In this document: positions 1-8,078 of the stretch, one piece after another
Layout of the letters: each line of letters starts with the position of its first letter
Numbering within the stretch: the stretch's first letter is position 1
Assembly (NCBI RefSeq): GCF_000633395.1
Contig: NZ_AYMU01000037.1
Span: 114,687-178,686, forward strand
DNA length: 64,000 bases
From: Pseudomonas sp. PH1b
Lineage (GTDB): Bacteria > Pseudomonadota > Gammaproteobacteria > Pseudomonadales > Pseudomonadaceae
Reading direction: 5' to 3'
Translations under genes and position numbers: made by a program
The notes under the pieces: generated by a model
Told to the model about the DNA's origin: nothing
Database searches by the model: none
What the model saw: the letters and a program-made list of their open reading frames with translations, nothing else

Positions 1-310
1 GCTCAAGCGCGATGCCGAGGGGTTTACCCGCTATTATCGCGAGCGCACTGCCAGGCTGGCGCAGTTGCAGGATGGTTTTGTCCGGGTGCATCTGCAGGTG
101 CAGCCTCTGGAGACTGGCGGGCGCCTGGAAGTGCGGGTCGAAGACAGCGGTGAAGGCTTCGACGTCGCTGCGGTCCTGGCCCGGCCCAACGATGCCGGGC
201 GCTTGTCGGGGCGCGGTGTCAGTCTGGTTCGGCAGATGAGCCAGCAAGCGGTCTGGGCCGATGACGGGCGCAGCGTCTGCGTGGAGTTTTCCTGGGAGGC
301 TCTGGCATAA
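1..310 (+). CDS. C-terminal end of a response regulator with anti-sigma/HATPase domain (partial)
   Basis: The gene enters from the left edge in frame 2 and stops with TAA at 308-310, so only about 102 residues are visible. They contain a GHKL-type ATP-binding signature (VEDSGEGFD) followed by a glycine-rich lid (GRGVSLVRQM), as in RsbW/SpoIIAB-like anti-sigma kinases. In Pseudomonas flagellar clusters this position, directly before an Hpt gene and fliK, is held by a protein with receiver, PP2C phosphatase and anti-sigma domains (HsbR type). The domain is seen; the full architecture is inferred from family and context because the N-terminal part lies outside the window. Confidence 0.8.
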   Translation, partial: LKRDAEGFTRYYRERTARLAQLQDGFVRVHLQVQPLETGGRLEVRVEDSGEGFDVAAVLARPNDAGRLSGRGVSLVRQMSQQAVWADDGRSVCVEFSWEALA

Positions 311-340
311 TTCGCGGGTTCTTGATCAAGGAGTGAACAA

Positions 341-685
341 GTGGCTGAGATACATCTGGACCACACCGTGCTCAACGCATTGCAGGAAGTCATGGAGGAT
401 GAATACCCGGTCCTGCTGGACACCTTCGTCTGCGATTCCGCGGAGCGGGTGCGCGTGCTGCGCAAGTCCGAGGATGCGCTCCAGCTGGTCGCCACGGCTC
501 ATAGCCTCAAGGGCAGCAGCAGCAACATGGGGGCCATTCGCCTGGCCGAGCTCTGTCATCAACTGGAGGTGCGGGCCGCGCAGCCGGCCGGTGATGGCAT
601 TCGCCAACTGGTGGGCGAGATCGATGGCGAATTCGCCATTGTCCGGCGCCTGTGCGAGCAGGAACTGCAGCGCTACCATTGCTGA
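341..685 (+). CDS. Hpt domain phosphotransfer protein
   Basis: A 114-residue single-domain histidine phosphotransfer protein. The phospho-accepting histidine is His54 in the motif AHSLKGSSSNMGA. The start is GTG at 341, preceded by a purine-rich AAGGAGTG. It lies 30 bp after the HATPase-ending regulator and before fliK, so it probably receives phosphate from a hybrid sensor kinase and passes it to the receiver domain of the upstream protein. Such an HptB/HsbR pairing is known in P. aeruginosa. The kinase partner is not in the window. Confidence 0.85.
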   Translation: MAEIHLDHTVLNALQEVMEDEYPVLLDTFVCDSAERVRVLRKSEDALQLVATAHSLKGSSSNMGAIRLAELCHQLEVRAAQPAGDGIRQLVGEIDGEFAIVRRLCEQELQRYHC

Positions 686-782
686 GAAACAATTTTTTAT
701 CAGCCGCTTGATAAAGCTGGCTCGACCCTTGCAGTCAAGTCTCGCAACTGTACCTATGATCCCCGTGCAGCGGAGACTGTCC

Positions 783-2183
783 ATGGCTGTTACCCCCAAT
801 TCGCTCCTTCAGGCCACCGCTCAGGCCAATCCTCAGTCCAAGACTCAGGTGGCACCTGCCAATCCTCTGGCAAGCGTTGCCCAGCCTGGAGACCGGGCGT
901 CCAGCTTTGCGCAGCTCTATGCCAAGGAGTCCCAGAGCGCGCCGCAGAGCAAGCCCCTGACGGTTGCGGACAGCGCCCCCAAGCCGGTGCGCGACAAGAG
1001 CGCCGACAACAGTCCGAAGAAGGATGTGGGCAACAATCAGTCTGCCGCGTCGCAGCCAGCGGTTGCCGATAGCGGCAAGACCTTGCCTGCCGACAAGCCC
1101 GTCAGCGGTGACAGCAAAACCACCGCCAGCGACGACAGCAAGCCGGCCGACAAGGCCCAGGCTGACACTGCTCAAACCGAGACGCCGCCGAGTGATCCGT
1201 CACTGGACCCGAGCCTGCTGGTGCAGGTGCCGCCGGCAACCGTGGAGGCCCCGGCGCCGGCTCCTGTGGCGCCGCAGCCTCAGGTCGAGGCTGCGCCGGT
1301 GGCGGTGCCGCCACCGGTGGCGGCTGCCGTGGTGGCAGCCGCGGAGCCGGCCAAGGCCGAGTTCGATCCCGAAGCCGATCCGCTGGATGCCTTGCCTGTC
1401 TTGCGCCTGGCGATGGAGCAGGGCGGGCACGTCTCGGCCGCCAGCCAGTCACAGCCCAAGGCGGCGCCGGCGAATGCCGAGGCCGACGGCCAGTTGGCCT
1501 CGGTGCAGAACTTCGCCAACGGCATGGCTGGCATGCTGGAGCAGCAGGCCGGCAAGAGCAGCACCGAGCAAGGGGGCGAGAAGGCTTTTGCCGGGTTGGT
1601 CGCCGAAGGCTTGAAAGACCTCAAGGGGGCTTCCAGCGATACCCGTGTGGACGACTTCGCCAACCGTCTGGCGGCTTTGACCCAGGCCGCGACGCCGAAG
1701 ACCGCCAATGCGACGCCGGTCAACCAGCCATTGGCCATGCACCAGAGCGGCTGGACCGACGAAGTGGTCAACCGGGTCATGTACCTGTCGAGCACCAACC
1801 TCAAATCGGCCGATATCCAGCTGCAGCCGGCCGAACTCGGGCGCCTGGATATCCGCGTGCACATGATCCCGGACCAGCAGACCCAGGTCACCTTCATGAG
1901 CGCCCATGCCGGAGTGCGTGAGGCCCTGGAAGGGCAAATGCACCGCATGCGCGACATGTTCAACCAGCAAGGCCTGGGGCAGGTCGACGTCAACGTTTCC
2001 GACCAGTCTCGTGGCTGGCAGGGTCAGGAGCAGGCCCAGCAGGGGCAGAACCGCGGTAGCGGCTCCAGCACCAGTGGCAGTCGCCTGGACGCTGGCGAGG
2101 ATGAGGTGAGCAACGCCGTGGCGGCAGTGGACGTCCCGGTGCAGACGGTCATCGGTTCCAGCGCTGTCGACTATTACGCCTGA
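783..2183 (+). CDS. fliK: flagellar hook-length control protein FliK
   Basis: A 466-residue secreted molecular ruler that sets hook length and triggers the FlhB substrate switch. The long N-terminal and middle part is rich in Ala, Pro, Gln and Lys, as expected for a disordered ruler. The conserved C-terminal domain (about residues 335-425) has the motif LQPAELGRLDIRVHM followed by a helical segment (REALEGQMHRMRDMF). The frame is open upstream to 261, but ATG 783 is preferred because it begins a typical FliK N terminus and the upstream frame overlaps the Hpt gene. Confidence 0.93.
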   Translation: MAVTPNSLLQATAQANPQSKTQVAPANPLASVAQPGDRASSFAQLYAKESQSAPQSKPLTVADSAPKPVRDKSADNSPKKDVGNNQSAASQPAVADSGKTLPADKPVSGDSKTTASDDSKPADKAQADTAQTETPPSDPSLDPSLLVQVPPATVEAPAPAPVAPQPQVEAAPVAVPPPVAAAVVAAAEPAKAEFDPEADPLDALPVLRLAMEQGGHVSAASQSQPKAAPANAEADGQLASVQNFANGMAGMLEQQAGKSSTEQGGEKAFAGLVAEGLKDLKGASSDTRVDDFANRLAALTQAATPKTANATPVNQPLAMHQSGWTDEVVNRVMYLSSTNLKSADIQLQPAELGRLDIRVHMIPDQQTQVTFMSAHAGVREALEGQMHRMRDMFNQQGLGQVDVNVSDQSRGWQGQEQAQQGQNRGSGSSTSGSRLDAGEDEVSNAVAAVDVPVQTVIGSSAVDYYA

Positions 2184-2188
2184 TTCGT

Positions 2189-2210
2189 GGCGGGGGCATG
2201 AGCTCCCGCC
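2189..2210 (+). terminator. GC-rich hairpin after fliK
   Basis: GGCGGG and CCCGCC face each other around a short GC-containing loop six bases after the fliK stop codon. No T-run follows, so this is either a weak or Rho-assisted terminator or an RNA-stabilising hairpin separating fliK from the separately promoted fliL operon. Confidence 0.35.
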
Positions 2211-2336
2211 CGATGTTGCAACGCTGTCCCGGCCCTTCATGGGCCCGGTTCCCTGAGGCAATCCCGAGCGCGCAAGTCGTGGGGTTGCCCCTGTCTGATC
2301 CCCCTCTGCCGTTCATCCCTTCATTTCTGACAAATC

Positions 2337-2352
2337 TGGCATAACACTTGCT
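2337..2352 (+). promoter_or_regulatory. sigma-54 (RpoN) promoter upstream of fliL
   Basis: The sequence TGGCATAACACTTGCT matches the -24/-12 consensus (TGGCAC-N5-TTGCW) with GG and GC at the right spacing. It lies about 50 bp before the fliL ATG, after a 220-bp gap that ends the fliK transcript. In Pseudomonas the fliL operon is known to depend on RpoN and FleQ, which fits. Confidence 0.75.
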
Positions 2353-2402
2353 CTTGCCTTGCCGTGCGACTGTGAACCCCCGAATAGTGACGGATTATTG
2401 GC

Positions 2403-2903
2403 ATGGCGAAGAGCGAAGCAGCAGAAAAACCCACCGCAGGGAAAAGCAAACTCAAGCTTATCCTGTTGATTGTCCTGGCGTTGTTGCTGGCCATCGGCTT
2501 GTCGGTCGGTGCCACCTGGTACTTCATGCACAGCGCGCAGAGCAAGCCTGCGGTGACAACGGAAACCGCCAGCAACGTCAAGCCTGCGGCGATTTTCGAG
2601 TCCATGGCCCCGGCCTTTGTCACCAATTTCACCCAGAACGGCCGGCCGCGCTACATGCAGGTGAGCATTACCCTGCTGGCACGCAACCAGGCTGACCTGG
2701 ATGCACTGAAAGTGCATATGCCGGTTATCCGCAACAACCTGGTGATGCTCTTCTCCGGACAGAGTTTCGAGACCCTGGCGACTCCGGTCGGTCAGGAAAT
2801 GCTCCGCCAGAAGGCCACCGCCAGCGTCCAGGAAGTGGCGCAGAAAGAGGTGGGCAAAGTGGTCGTCGAGCAGTTGCTCTTTACTAACTTCGTACTGCAG
2901 TAG
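2403..2903 (+). CDS. fliL: flagellar basal body-associated protein FliL
   Basis: A 166-residue single-pass inner-membrane protein that sits around the stator and supports torque. It has a short Lys/Ser-rich cytoplasmic N terminus, one transmembrane helix at about residues 19-42, and a periplasmic domain (FESMAPAFVTNF, then ITLLARNQADLDALKVHMPVIRNN) typical of FliL. It ends YFVLQ-like (LLFTNFVLQ), as the family does. First gene after the RpoN-like promoter; fliM follows after 9 bp. Confidence 0.94.
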   Translation: MAKSEAAEKPTAGKSKLKLILLIVLALLLAIGLSVGATWYFMHSAQSKPAVTTETASNVKPAAIFESMAPAFVTNFTQNGRPRYMQVSITLLARNQADLDALKVHMPVIRNNLVMLFSGQSFETLATPVGQEMLRQKATASVQEVAQKEVGKVVVEQLLFTNFVLQ

Positions 2904-2912
2904 GAACACGAC

Positions 2913-3881
2913 ATGGCCGTGCAGGACCTGCTGTCCCAGGATGAGATCGATGCGCTGTTGCATGGCGTCGACGACGGTCTGGTACAGACCGAACACGCAG
3001 CCGAACCCGGCAGCGTCAAAAGCTACGACCTGACCAGCCAGGATCGCATCGTCCGCGGACGCATGCCGACCCTGGAGATGATCAACGAGCGTTTCGCCCG
3101 CTACACCCGGATCAGCATGTTCAACATGCTGCGTCGTTCGGCTGATGTGGCGGTGGGTGGCGTGCAGGTCATGAAATTCGGTGAGTACGTGCACTCGCTG
3201 TACGTGCCCACCAGTCTCAACCTGGTGAAGATCAAGCCGCTGCGCGGCACCGCGCTGTTCATTCTCGACGCCAAGCTGGTGTTCAAGCTGGTGGACAACT
3301 TCTTTGGCGGCGACGGCCGGCACGCGAAGATCGAAGGGCGTGAATTCACCCCGACCGAACTGCGGGTGGTGCGCATGGTGCTGGAGCAGGCCTTCGTCGA
3401 TCTGAAAGAAGCCTGGCAGGCAATCATGCCGGTCAACTTCGAGTACATAAACTCCGAAGTGAACCCGGCCATGGCCAACATCGTCGGTCCCAGCGAGGCC
3501 ATCGTGGTGTCGACCTTCCACATCGAACTCGATGGTGGCGGCGGCGACCTGCACGTGACCATGCCGTACTCGATGATCGAGCCGATCCGCGAAATGCTCG
3601 ACGCCGGCTTCCAGTCCGACCTGGATGACCAGGATGAGCGCTGGAGCAAGGCATTGCGCGAAGACCTGCTGGACGTGGCGGTGCCACTGAGCGCCACGGT
3701 CGCCCGACGCCAGTTGCGCCTGCGGGACATCCTGCACATGCAGCCGGGGGATGTGATCCCGGTAGAGCTGCCGGAAGACATGATCATGCGGGCCAACGGC
3801 GTGCCGTCGTTCAAGGTCAAGCTCGGTTCCCACAAGGGCAACCTGGCACTGCAAGTGATCGAGCCGATCGAGCGTCGCTGA
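2913..3881 (+). CDS. fliM: flagellar motor switch protein FliM
   Basis: 322 residues, the usual length. The N terminus carries the CheY-P binding motif LSQDEIDALLHGV. The middle domain contains the conserved GGxG-like stretch (FFGGDGRH), and a C-terminal SpoA/C-ring domain follows. FliM is the central C-ring subunit that receives phosphorylated CheY and sets the direction of rotation. It lies in the fliLMNOPQR-flhB operon. Confidence 0.97.
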   Translation: MAVQDLLSQDEIDALLHGVDDGLVQTEHAAEPGSVKSYDLTSQDRIVRGRMPTLEMINERFARYTRISMFNMLRRSADVAVGGVQVMKFGEYVHSLYVPTSLNLVKIKPLRGTALFILDAKLVFKLVDNFFGGDGRHAKIEGREFTPTELRVVRMVLEQAFVDLKEAWQAIMPVNFEYINSEVNPAMANIVGPSEAIVVSTFHIELDGGGGDLHVTMPYSMIEPIREMLDAGFQSDLDDQDERWSKALREDLLDVAVPLSATVARRQLRLRDILHMQPGDVIPVELPEDMIMRANGVPSFKVKLGSHKGNLALQVIEPIERR

Positions 3882-3936
3882 ACGGCGCTCCAACCTGTTT
3901 GCTGTTCAATGAATTTTTGCCCGTCGAGGACCCAAG

Positions 3937-4398
3937 ATGGCTGACGAAATTAACTCCCAGGACGACCAGGCGCTGGCCGATGAATGGGCTGCTGCGCTGG
4001 AAGAGACCGGTGATGCCGGCCAGGCCGATATCGACGCCTTGCTGGCGGCTGACGCCGGTGCCGCGTCAGGCTCCGGGCGCCTGCAGATGGAAGAGTTCGG
4101 CAGCGTGCCGAAGAACCATGATCCGGTCACCCTCGACGGTCCCAACCTTGATGTGATCCTCGACATTCCGGTGTCGATCTCCATGGAGGTCGGCAGCACC
4201 GATATCAACATCCGCAACCTGCTGCAGCTCAACCAGGGCTCGGTGATCGAGCTGGATCGCCTGGCCGGCGAACCGCTGGACGTGCTGGTCAACGGAACCC
4301 TGATCGCCCATGGCGAGGTGGTGGTGGTCAACGAGAAGTTCGGCATTCGCCTGACCGACGTGATCAGCCCCAGCGAACGCATCAAGAAGTTGCGCTAA
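3937..4398 (+). CDS. fliN: flagellar motor switch protein FliN
   Basis: 153 residues. An acidic N-terminal half precedes the C-terminal SpoA domain with DIPVSISMEVG, QLNQGSVIELDRLAGEPLDV and GEVVVVNEKFGIRL, all hallmark FliN sequences. FliN forms the bottom of the C-ring and docks the export ATPase complex through FliH. The ATG at 3937 follows the purine-rich GAGGACCCAAG. Its stop abuts the fliO ATG. Confidence 0.97.
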   Translation: MADEINSQDDQALADEWAAALEETGDAGQADIDALLAADAGAASGSGRLQMEEFGSVPKNHDPVTLDGPNLDVILDIPVSISMEVGSTDINIRNLLQLNQGSVIELDRLAGEPLDVLVNGTLIAHGEVVVVNEKFGIRLTDVISPSERIKKLR

Positions 4399-4842
4399 AT
4401 GAACCGGCTGCTAGGCATCCTGTTTGGTTTGCCCCTGAGCGCTCTGGCAGCAGAGCCGGTGGCGACCACGACCGTGGCGGCGGCGGTGCCGGCGGCGGGC
4501 AGCGTCAGTGGGCAGTTGACTCAGCTGGTGCTGGGGCTGCTGCTGGTGATCGGGCTGATCTTCTTCCTCGCCTGGTTGCTGCGGCGGGTGCAACAGGCCG
4601 GCCCTTCCGGCAAGGGCCAGGTGATCGAGCTGATCGGCTCCCGGGCCTTGGGGCCGCGGGATCGCCTGGTGCTGGTGCAGGTCGGTAATGAGCAGATTCT
4701 GCTGGGCCTGACTCCTGGCACCATCACCCCGCTGCATGTGCTCAAGGAGCCGGTGCAGGTGCCCAGTAGCGAACAGGCGACGCCCGAATTCGCCCAGCGC
4801 CTGATGGAGCTGTTGGGCAAGGACCAGAAGGATAGGAAGTAA
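4399..4842 (+). CDS. fliO: flagellar protein FliO
   Basis: 147 residues. An N-terminal signal-like segment ends near LSALAAEP, and a strong transmembrane helix lies at about 44-63 (LVLGLLLVIGLIFFLAWLL). A small cytoplasmic domain with GSRALGPRDRLVLVQVGNEQILLGLTPG follows, the FliO family signature. FliO is an assembly factor for the FliP pore of the export gate. The ATG starts immediately after the fliN stop and the gene overlaps fliP by one base (TAATG), so translation is probably coupled. Confidence 0.93.
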   Translation: MNRLLGILFGLPLSALAAEPVATTTVAAAVPAAGSVSGQLTQLVLGLLLVIGLIFFLAWLLRRVQQAGPSGKGQVIELIGSRALGPRDRLVLVQVGNEQILLGLTPGTITPLHVLKEPVQVPSSEQATPEFAQRLMELLGKDQKDRK

Positions 4843-5591
4843 TGCCGTTGCGCATCCTCTTGACGTTGGCGCTGTTGCTGGTAGCGCCGCTGGCGCTGGC
4901 GGCCGACCCGTTGTCGATCCCGGCGATCACCCTTGGCACCAACGCCAGCGGCCAGCAGGAGTACTCGGTCAGCCTGCAGATCCTGCTGATCATGACCGCG
5001 CTGAGCTTCATTCCGGCGTTCGTCATGCTGATGACCAGCTTTACCCGGATCATCATCGTCTTCTCGATCCTGCGTCAGGCCCTGGGCCTGCAGCAGACGC
5101 CGTCGAACCAGATCCTCACCGGCATGGCATTGTTCCTGACGATGTTCATCATGGCCCCAGTGTTCGACCGGGTGAACCAGGACGCGCTGCAGCCCTACCT
5201 GGCGGAAAAGCTCACGGCCCAGGATGCGGTTGCCAAGGCCCAGGTACCGATCAAGGACTTCATGCTGGCGCAGACCCGCAGCAGTGACCTCGAGCTGTTC
5301 ATGCGCCTGTCCAAGCGGACCGACATCGCCAGCCCCGACCAGGCGCCGCTGACCATCCTGGTGCCGGCCTTCGTGACCTCGGAGCTGAAGACCGCCTTCC
5401 AGATCGGTTTCATGATCTTCATTCCGTTCCTGATCATCGACCTGGTCGTGGCCAGTGTGCTGATGGCCATGGGCATGATGATGCTCTCGCCACTGATCAT
5501 TTCCCTGCCGTTCAAGATCATGCTGTTTGTCCTGGTGGATGGCTGGGCGTTGATCATCGGCACCTTGGCGGGCAGTTTCGGTGGTGTTTAA
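4842..5591 (+). CDS. fliP: flagellar export gate protein FliP
   Basis: 249 residues with a cleavable signal peptide (LLLVAPLALAADP), then several hydrophobic segments with the conserved MTSFTRIIIVFSILRQALG and QTPSNQILTGMALFLT motifs. The C-terminal part has VPAFVTSELKTAFQIGF. FliP is the main pore-forming subunit (with FliQ and FliR) of the flagellar type III export gate. Normal length, intact. Confidence 0.97.
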   Translation: MPLRILLTLALLLVAPLALAADPLSIPAITLGTNASGQQEYSVSLQILLIMTALSFIPAFVMLMTSFTRIIIVFSILRQALGLQQTPSNQILTGMALFLTMFIMAPVFDRVNQDALQPYLAEKLTAQDAVAKAQVPIKDFMLAQTRSSDLELFMRLSKRTDIASPDQAPLTILVPAFVTSELKTAFQIGFMIFIPFLIIDLVVASVLMAMGMMMLSPLIISLPFKIMLFVLVDGWALIIGTLAGSFGGV

Positions 5592-5615
5592 AACCTTGTT
5601 AGCGGGTGATCGACA

Positions 5616-5885
5616 ATGACTCCGGAAGTCGCGGTAGACCTGTTTCGCGAAGCGCTCTGGCTGACGACCATGATGGTTGCCGTGCTGGTGGTGCCGAGCC
5701 TGCTGGTGGGCCTGATGGTGGCGATGTTCCAGGCTGCCACCCAGATCAACGAACAGACCCTGAGCTTCCTCCCGCGCCTGCTGGTGATGCTGGTGACCCT
5801 GATCGTGGCCGGGCCCTGGCTGGTGCAAACCTTCATGGAATACATCCGTCAGTTGTACGGCAGTATTCCGCAGTTGATTGGCTGA
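5616..5885 (+). CDS. fliQ: flagellar export gate protein FliQ
   Basis: 89 residues, two transmembrane helices. The start MTPEVAVDLFREALW, the middle AATQINEQTLSFLPRL and the short polar loop are typical of FliQ/SpaQ. It packs around FliP/FliR in the export gate. It lies 24 bp after fliP and 3 bp before fliR. Confidence 0.96.
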   Translation: MTPEVAVDLFREALWLTTMMVAVLVVPSLLVGLMVAMFQAATQINEQTLSFLPRLLVMLVTLIVAGPWLVQTFMEYIRQLYGSIPQLIG

Positions 5886-5888
5886 GCC

Positions 5889-6671
5889 ATGTCCTTGCTG
5901 GCGCTTACCGACACCCAGATCGGTTCCTGGGTGGCGTCTTTCATGTTGCCGCTGTTCCGGGTCGCCTCATTGTTGATGGTGATGCCGATCTTTGGTACCA
6001 CCCTGGTGCCTCGGCGGGTGCGGCTGTACTTTGCCCTGGCGATTACCGTGGTCATCGCCCCGGGCCTGCCGCCGATGCCCGAGGTGCATGCCCTGGACCT
6101 CAGCGGCCTGTTGCTGATCGCCGAGCAGATCCTGATCGGCGCGGTGCTGGGGTTTTCCCTGCAGTTGTTCTTCCAGTCCTTCGTGGTGGCCGGGCAGATC
6201 GTGGCGATCCAGATGGGCATGGGCTTCGCGTCCATGGTCGACCCCACCAACGGTGTGTCGGTGGCAGTGATCGGGCAATTCTTCACCATGTTGGTGACTT
6301 TGCTGTTCCTGGCCATGAACGGCCACCTGGTGGTCTTCGAGGTGCTCACCGAAAGCTTCACCACCTTGCCGGTGGGCGCAGGCCTGATGGTCAATCACTA
6401 CTGGGAGCTGGCGGGCAAGCTCGGCTGGGTCCTGGGTGCGGCCCTGCTGCTGGTGCTGCCGGCGATCACGGCCTTGCTGGTGGTCAACATCGCCTTTGGC
6501 GTCATGACCCGGGCGGCGCCGCAGCTGAACATCTTCTCCATCGGTTTTCCCCTGACCCTGGTGCTGGGCATGGGCATCGTCTGGATCAGCCTGGCGGACA
6601 TTCTCAATCAGTATCAGCCGCTGGCCTCCGAGGCCCTGCAGTTTTTACGTGAACTGGCAAAGGCGCGCTGA
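5889..6671 (+). CDS. fliR: flagellar export gate protein FliR
   Basis: 260 residues, highly hydrophobic with about six membrane segments. Conserved motifs include RVASLLMVMPIFGTTLVPRRVRL and GQIVAIQMGMGFASMVDP. One copy of FliR closes the FliP-FliQ pore complex. Intact and of usual length, 3 bp before flhB. Confidence 0.96.
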   Translation: MSLLALTDTQIGSWVASFMLPLFRVASLLMVMPIFGTTLVPRRVRLYFALAITVVIAPGLPPMPEVHALDLSGLLLIAEQILIGAVLGFSLQLFFQSFVVAGQIVAIQMGMGFASMVDPTNGVSVAVIGQFFTMLVTLLFLAMNGHLVVFEVLTESFTTLPVGAGLMVNHYWELAGKLGWVLGAALLLVLPAITALLVVNIAFGVMTRAAPQLNIFSIGFPLTLVLGMGIVWISLADILNQYQPLASEALQFLRELAKAR

Positions 6672-6674
6672 GTC

Positions 6675-7850
6675 ATGGCAGAGAGCGAGAGCGGCCAGGA
6701 CAAGACAGAAGAGCCCACGGAGAAGCGCAAGAAAGACTCCCGGGAAAAGGGAGAGATTGCCCGCTCCAAAGAGCTCAATACCCTGGCGATCATGCTGGCC
6801 GGGGCCGGTGGCCTGCTGATCTATGGCGGTGGCCTGGCTCGGGACCTGCTGGAAATCATGCGCCTGAACTTTTCCCTGCCTCGGGAGGTGCTGCTCAGTC
6901 CTGGCGCCATGGGGCTGTACCTGCTGCATTCGGGCAAGATCGCCATCCTGGCGGTGCAGCCAGTACTGCTGACTCTGTTGCTGGCGGCGATCATCGGACC
7001 TATTTCCCTCGGGGGCTGGCTGTTCGCGGCCAAGAGCCTGGCCCCCAAGTTCAGTCGGATGAACCCGGCCAACGGACTCAAGCGGATGTTCTCGCCCACT
7101 GCGCTGATCGAGCTGCTCAAGGCCCTGGCCAAGTTCGCCCTGGTGCTGTTCGTGGCGCTGTCGGTGCTGTCTTCGGACATTGACGACCTGTTGCGTATCG
7201 CCCACGAGCCTCTTGAGTTGGCGATCATTCACAGCATTCAGGTGGTGGGTTGGAGCACTTTGTGGATGGCTTGCGGCCTGATCCTGATTGCCGCGGTGGA
7301 TGTGCCGGTGCAGTTGTATCAGGCCCACAAGAAACTCTTGATGACCAAGCAGGAGGTGCGCGACGAGCACAAGGACCAGGAGGGGCGACCGGAGGTCAAG
7401 CAGCGGATTCGCCAACTGCAGCGTGAAATGTCCCAGCGGCGGATGATGGCGGCGATTCCGGAGGCCGACGTGGTCATCACCAACCCGACGCATTTTGCCG
7501 TGGCGCTCAAGTATGACGCCGAGAAGGGCGGGGCGCCGGTGCTGCTGGCCAAGGGCAGTGACTTCCTGGCGTTGCAGATTCGCGAAATTGCCGTGGCTCA
7601 CCAAGTCATGCTGCTGGAGTCGCCGGCCCTGGCGCGCTCGATCTTCTACTCCACCGAGCTTGAGGAAGAGATTCCTGCCGGGCTTTACCTGGCGGTGGCC
7701 CAGGTGCTGGCCTACGTCTACCAGATCCGCCAACACCGCGCAGGCAAGGGCAAGCGCCCGGACCCGCTCAAGGACCTGCCGATTCCACCGGATCTGCGGC
7801 GCGATACTTCCGGCAAGCAGTCTTCCTCGGGTCCCATCGAGCCGCTGTAG
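6675..7850 (+). CDS. flhB: flagellar export switch protein FlhB
   Basis: 391 residues. The polar N terminus (DKTEEPTEKRKKDSREKGEIARS) is followed by four membrane helices and a cytoplasmic domain containing the autocleavage site NPTH in VVITNPTHFAVALKYD. Cleavage there is the known basis of the hook-to-filament substrate switch triggered by FliK. The C-terminal tail is Lys/Pro-rich and ends SGPIEPL. A separate small paralogue of its C-terminal domain is encoded at 22507-22839. Confidence 0.96.
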   Translation: MAESESGQDKTEEPTEKRKKDSREKGEIARSKELNTLAIMLAGAGGLLIYGGGLARDLLEIMRLNFSLPREVLLSPGAMGLYLLHSGKIAILAVQPVLLTLLLAAIIGPISLGGWLFAAKSLAPKFSRMNPANGLKRMFSPTALIELLKALAKFALVLFVALSVLSSDIDDLLRIAHEPLELAIIHSIQVVGWSTLWMACGLILIAAVDVPVQLYQAHKKLLMTKQEVRDEHKDQEGRPEVKQRIRQLQREMSQRRMMAAIPEADVVITNPTHFAVALKYDAEKGGAPVLLAKGSDFLALQIREIAVAHQVMLLESPALARSIFYSTELEEEIPAGLYLAVAQVLAYVYQIRQHRAGKGKRPDPLKDLPIPPDLRRDTSGKQSSSGPIEPL

Positions 7851-8003
7851 GGGAGCAGGCAAGGCTCCGCTCGCAGGCGCCCCTTGTCAGAAAAATGGCT
7901 AATTGCCATTAGGTGCTCCATCGGCTTTTTCCGTTTGCCGGCAGGCGCGGGTGGGGGAGGTGGATATTCCTGCGAGCCCCTGGTTACCGCGTTCGATTAA
8001 AGT

Positions 8004-8019
8004 TGGAAGGCTTCTTGCA
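8004..8019 (+). promoter_or_regulatory. sigma-54 (RpoN) promoter upstream of flhA
   Basis: TGGAAGGCTTCTTGCA fits the -24/-12 pattern with correct spacing, 60 bp before the flhA GTG, within the 228-bp gap after flhB. flhA is RpoN/FleQ-controlled in P. aeruginosa, which supports the call. One -24 base departs from TGGCA. Confidence 0.65.
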
Positions 8020-8078
8020 GTAACAGCCCCGTGCCGCTTCAGGCGTCAAAAGTTTGCTTTACGGAACGGGGTAAATCG

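Noticed and set aside
261..782. Long N-terminal extension of the fliK frame
   Set aside because: The frame is open, but it overlaps the Hpt gene and has no FliK-like character; ATG 783 gives a standard FliK start.
2313..3893. Long open frame on the - strand across fliL and fliM
   Set aside because: It is the antisense shadow of two certain genes, with an His/Gln/Arg-rich composition typical of reversed high-GC codons.
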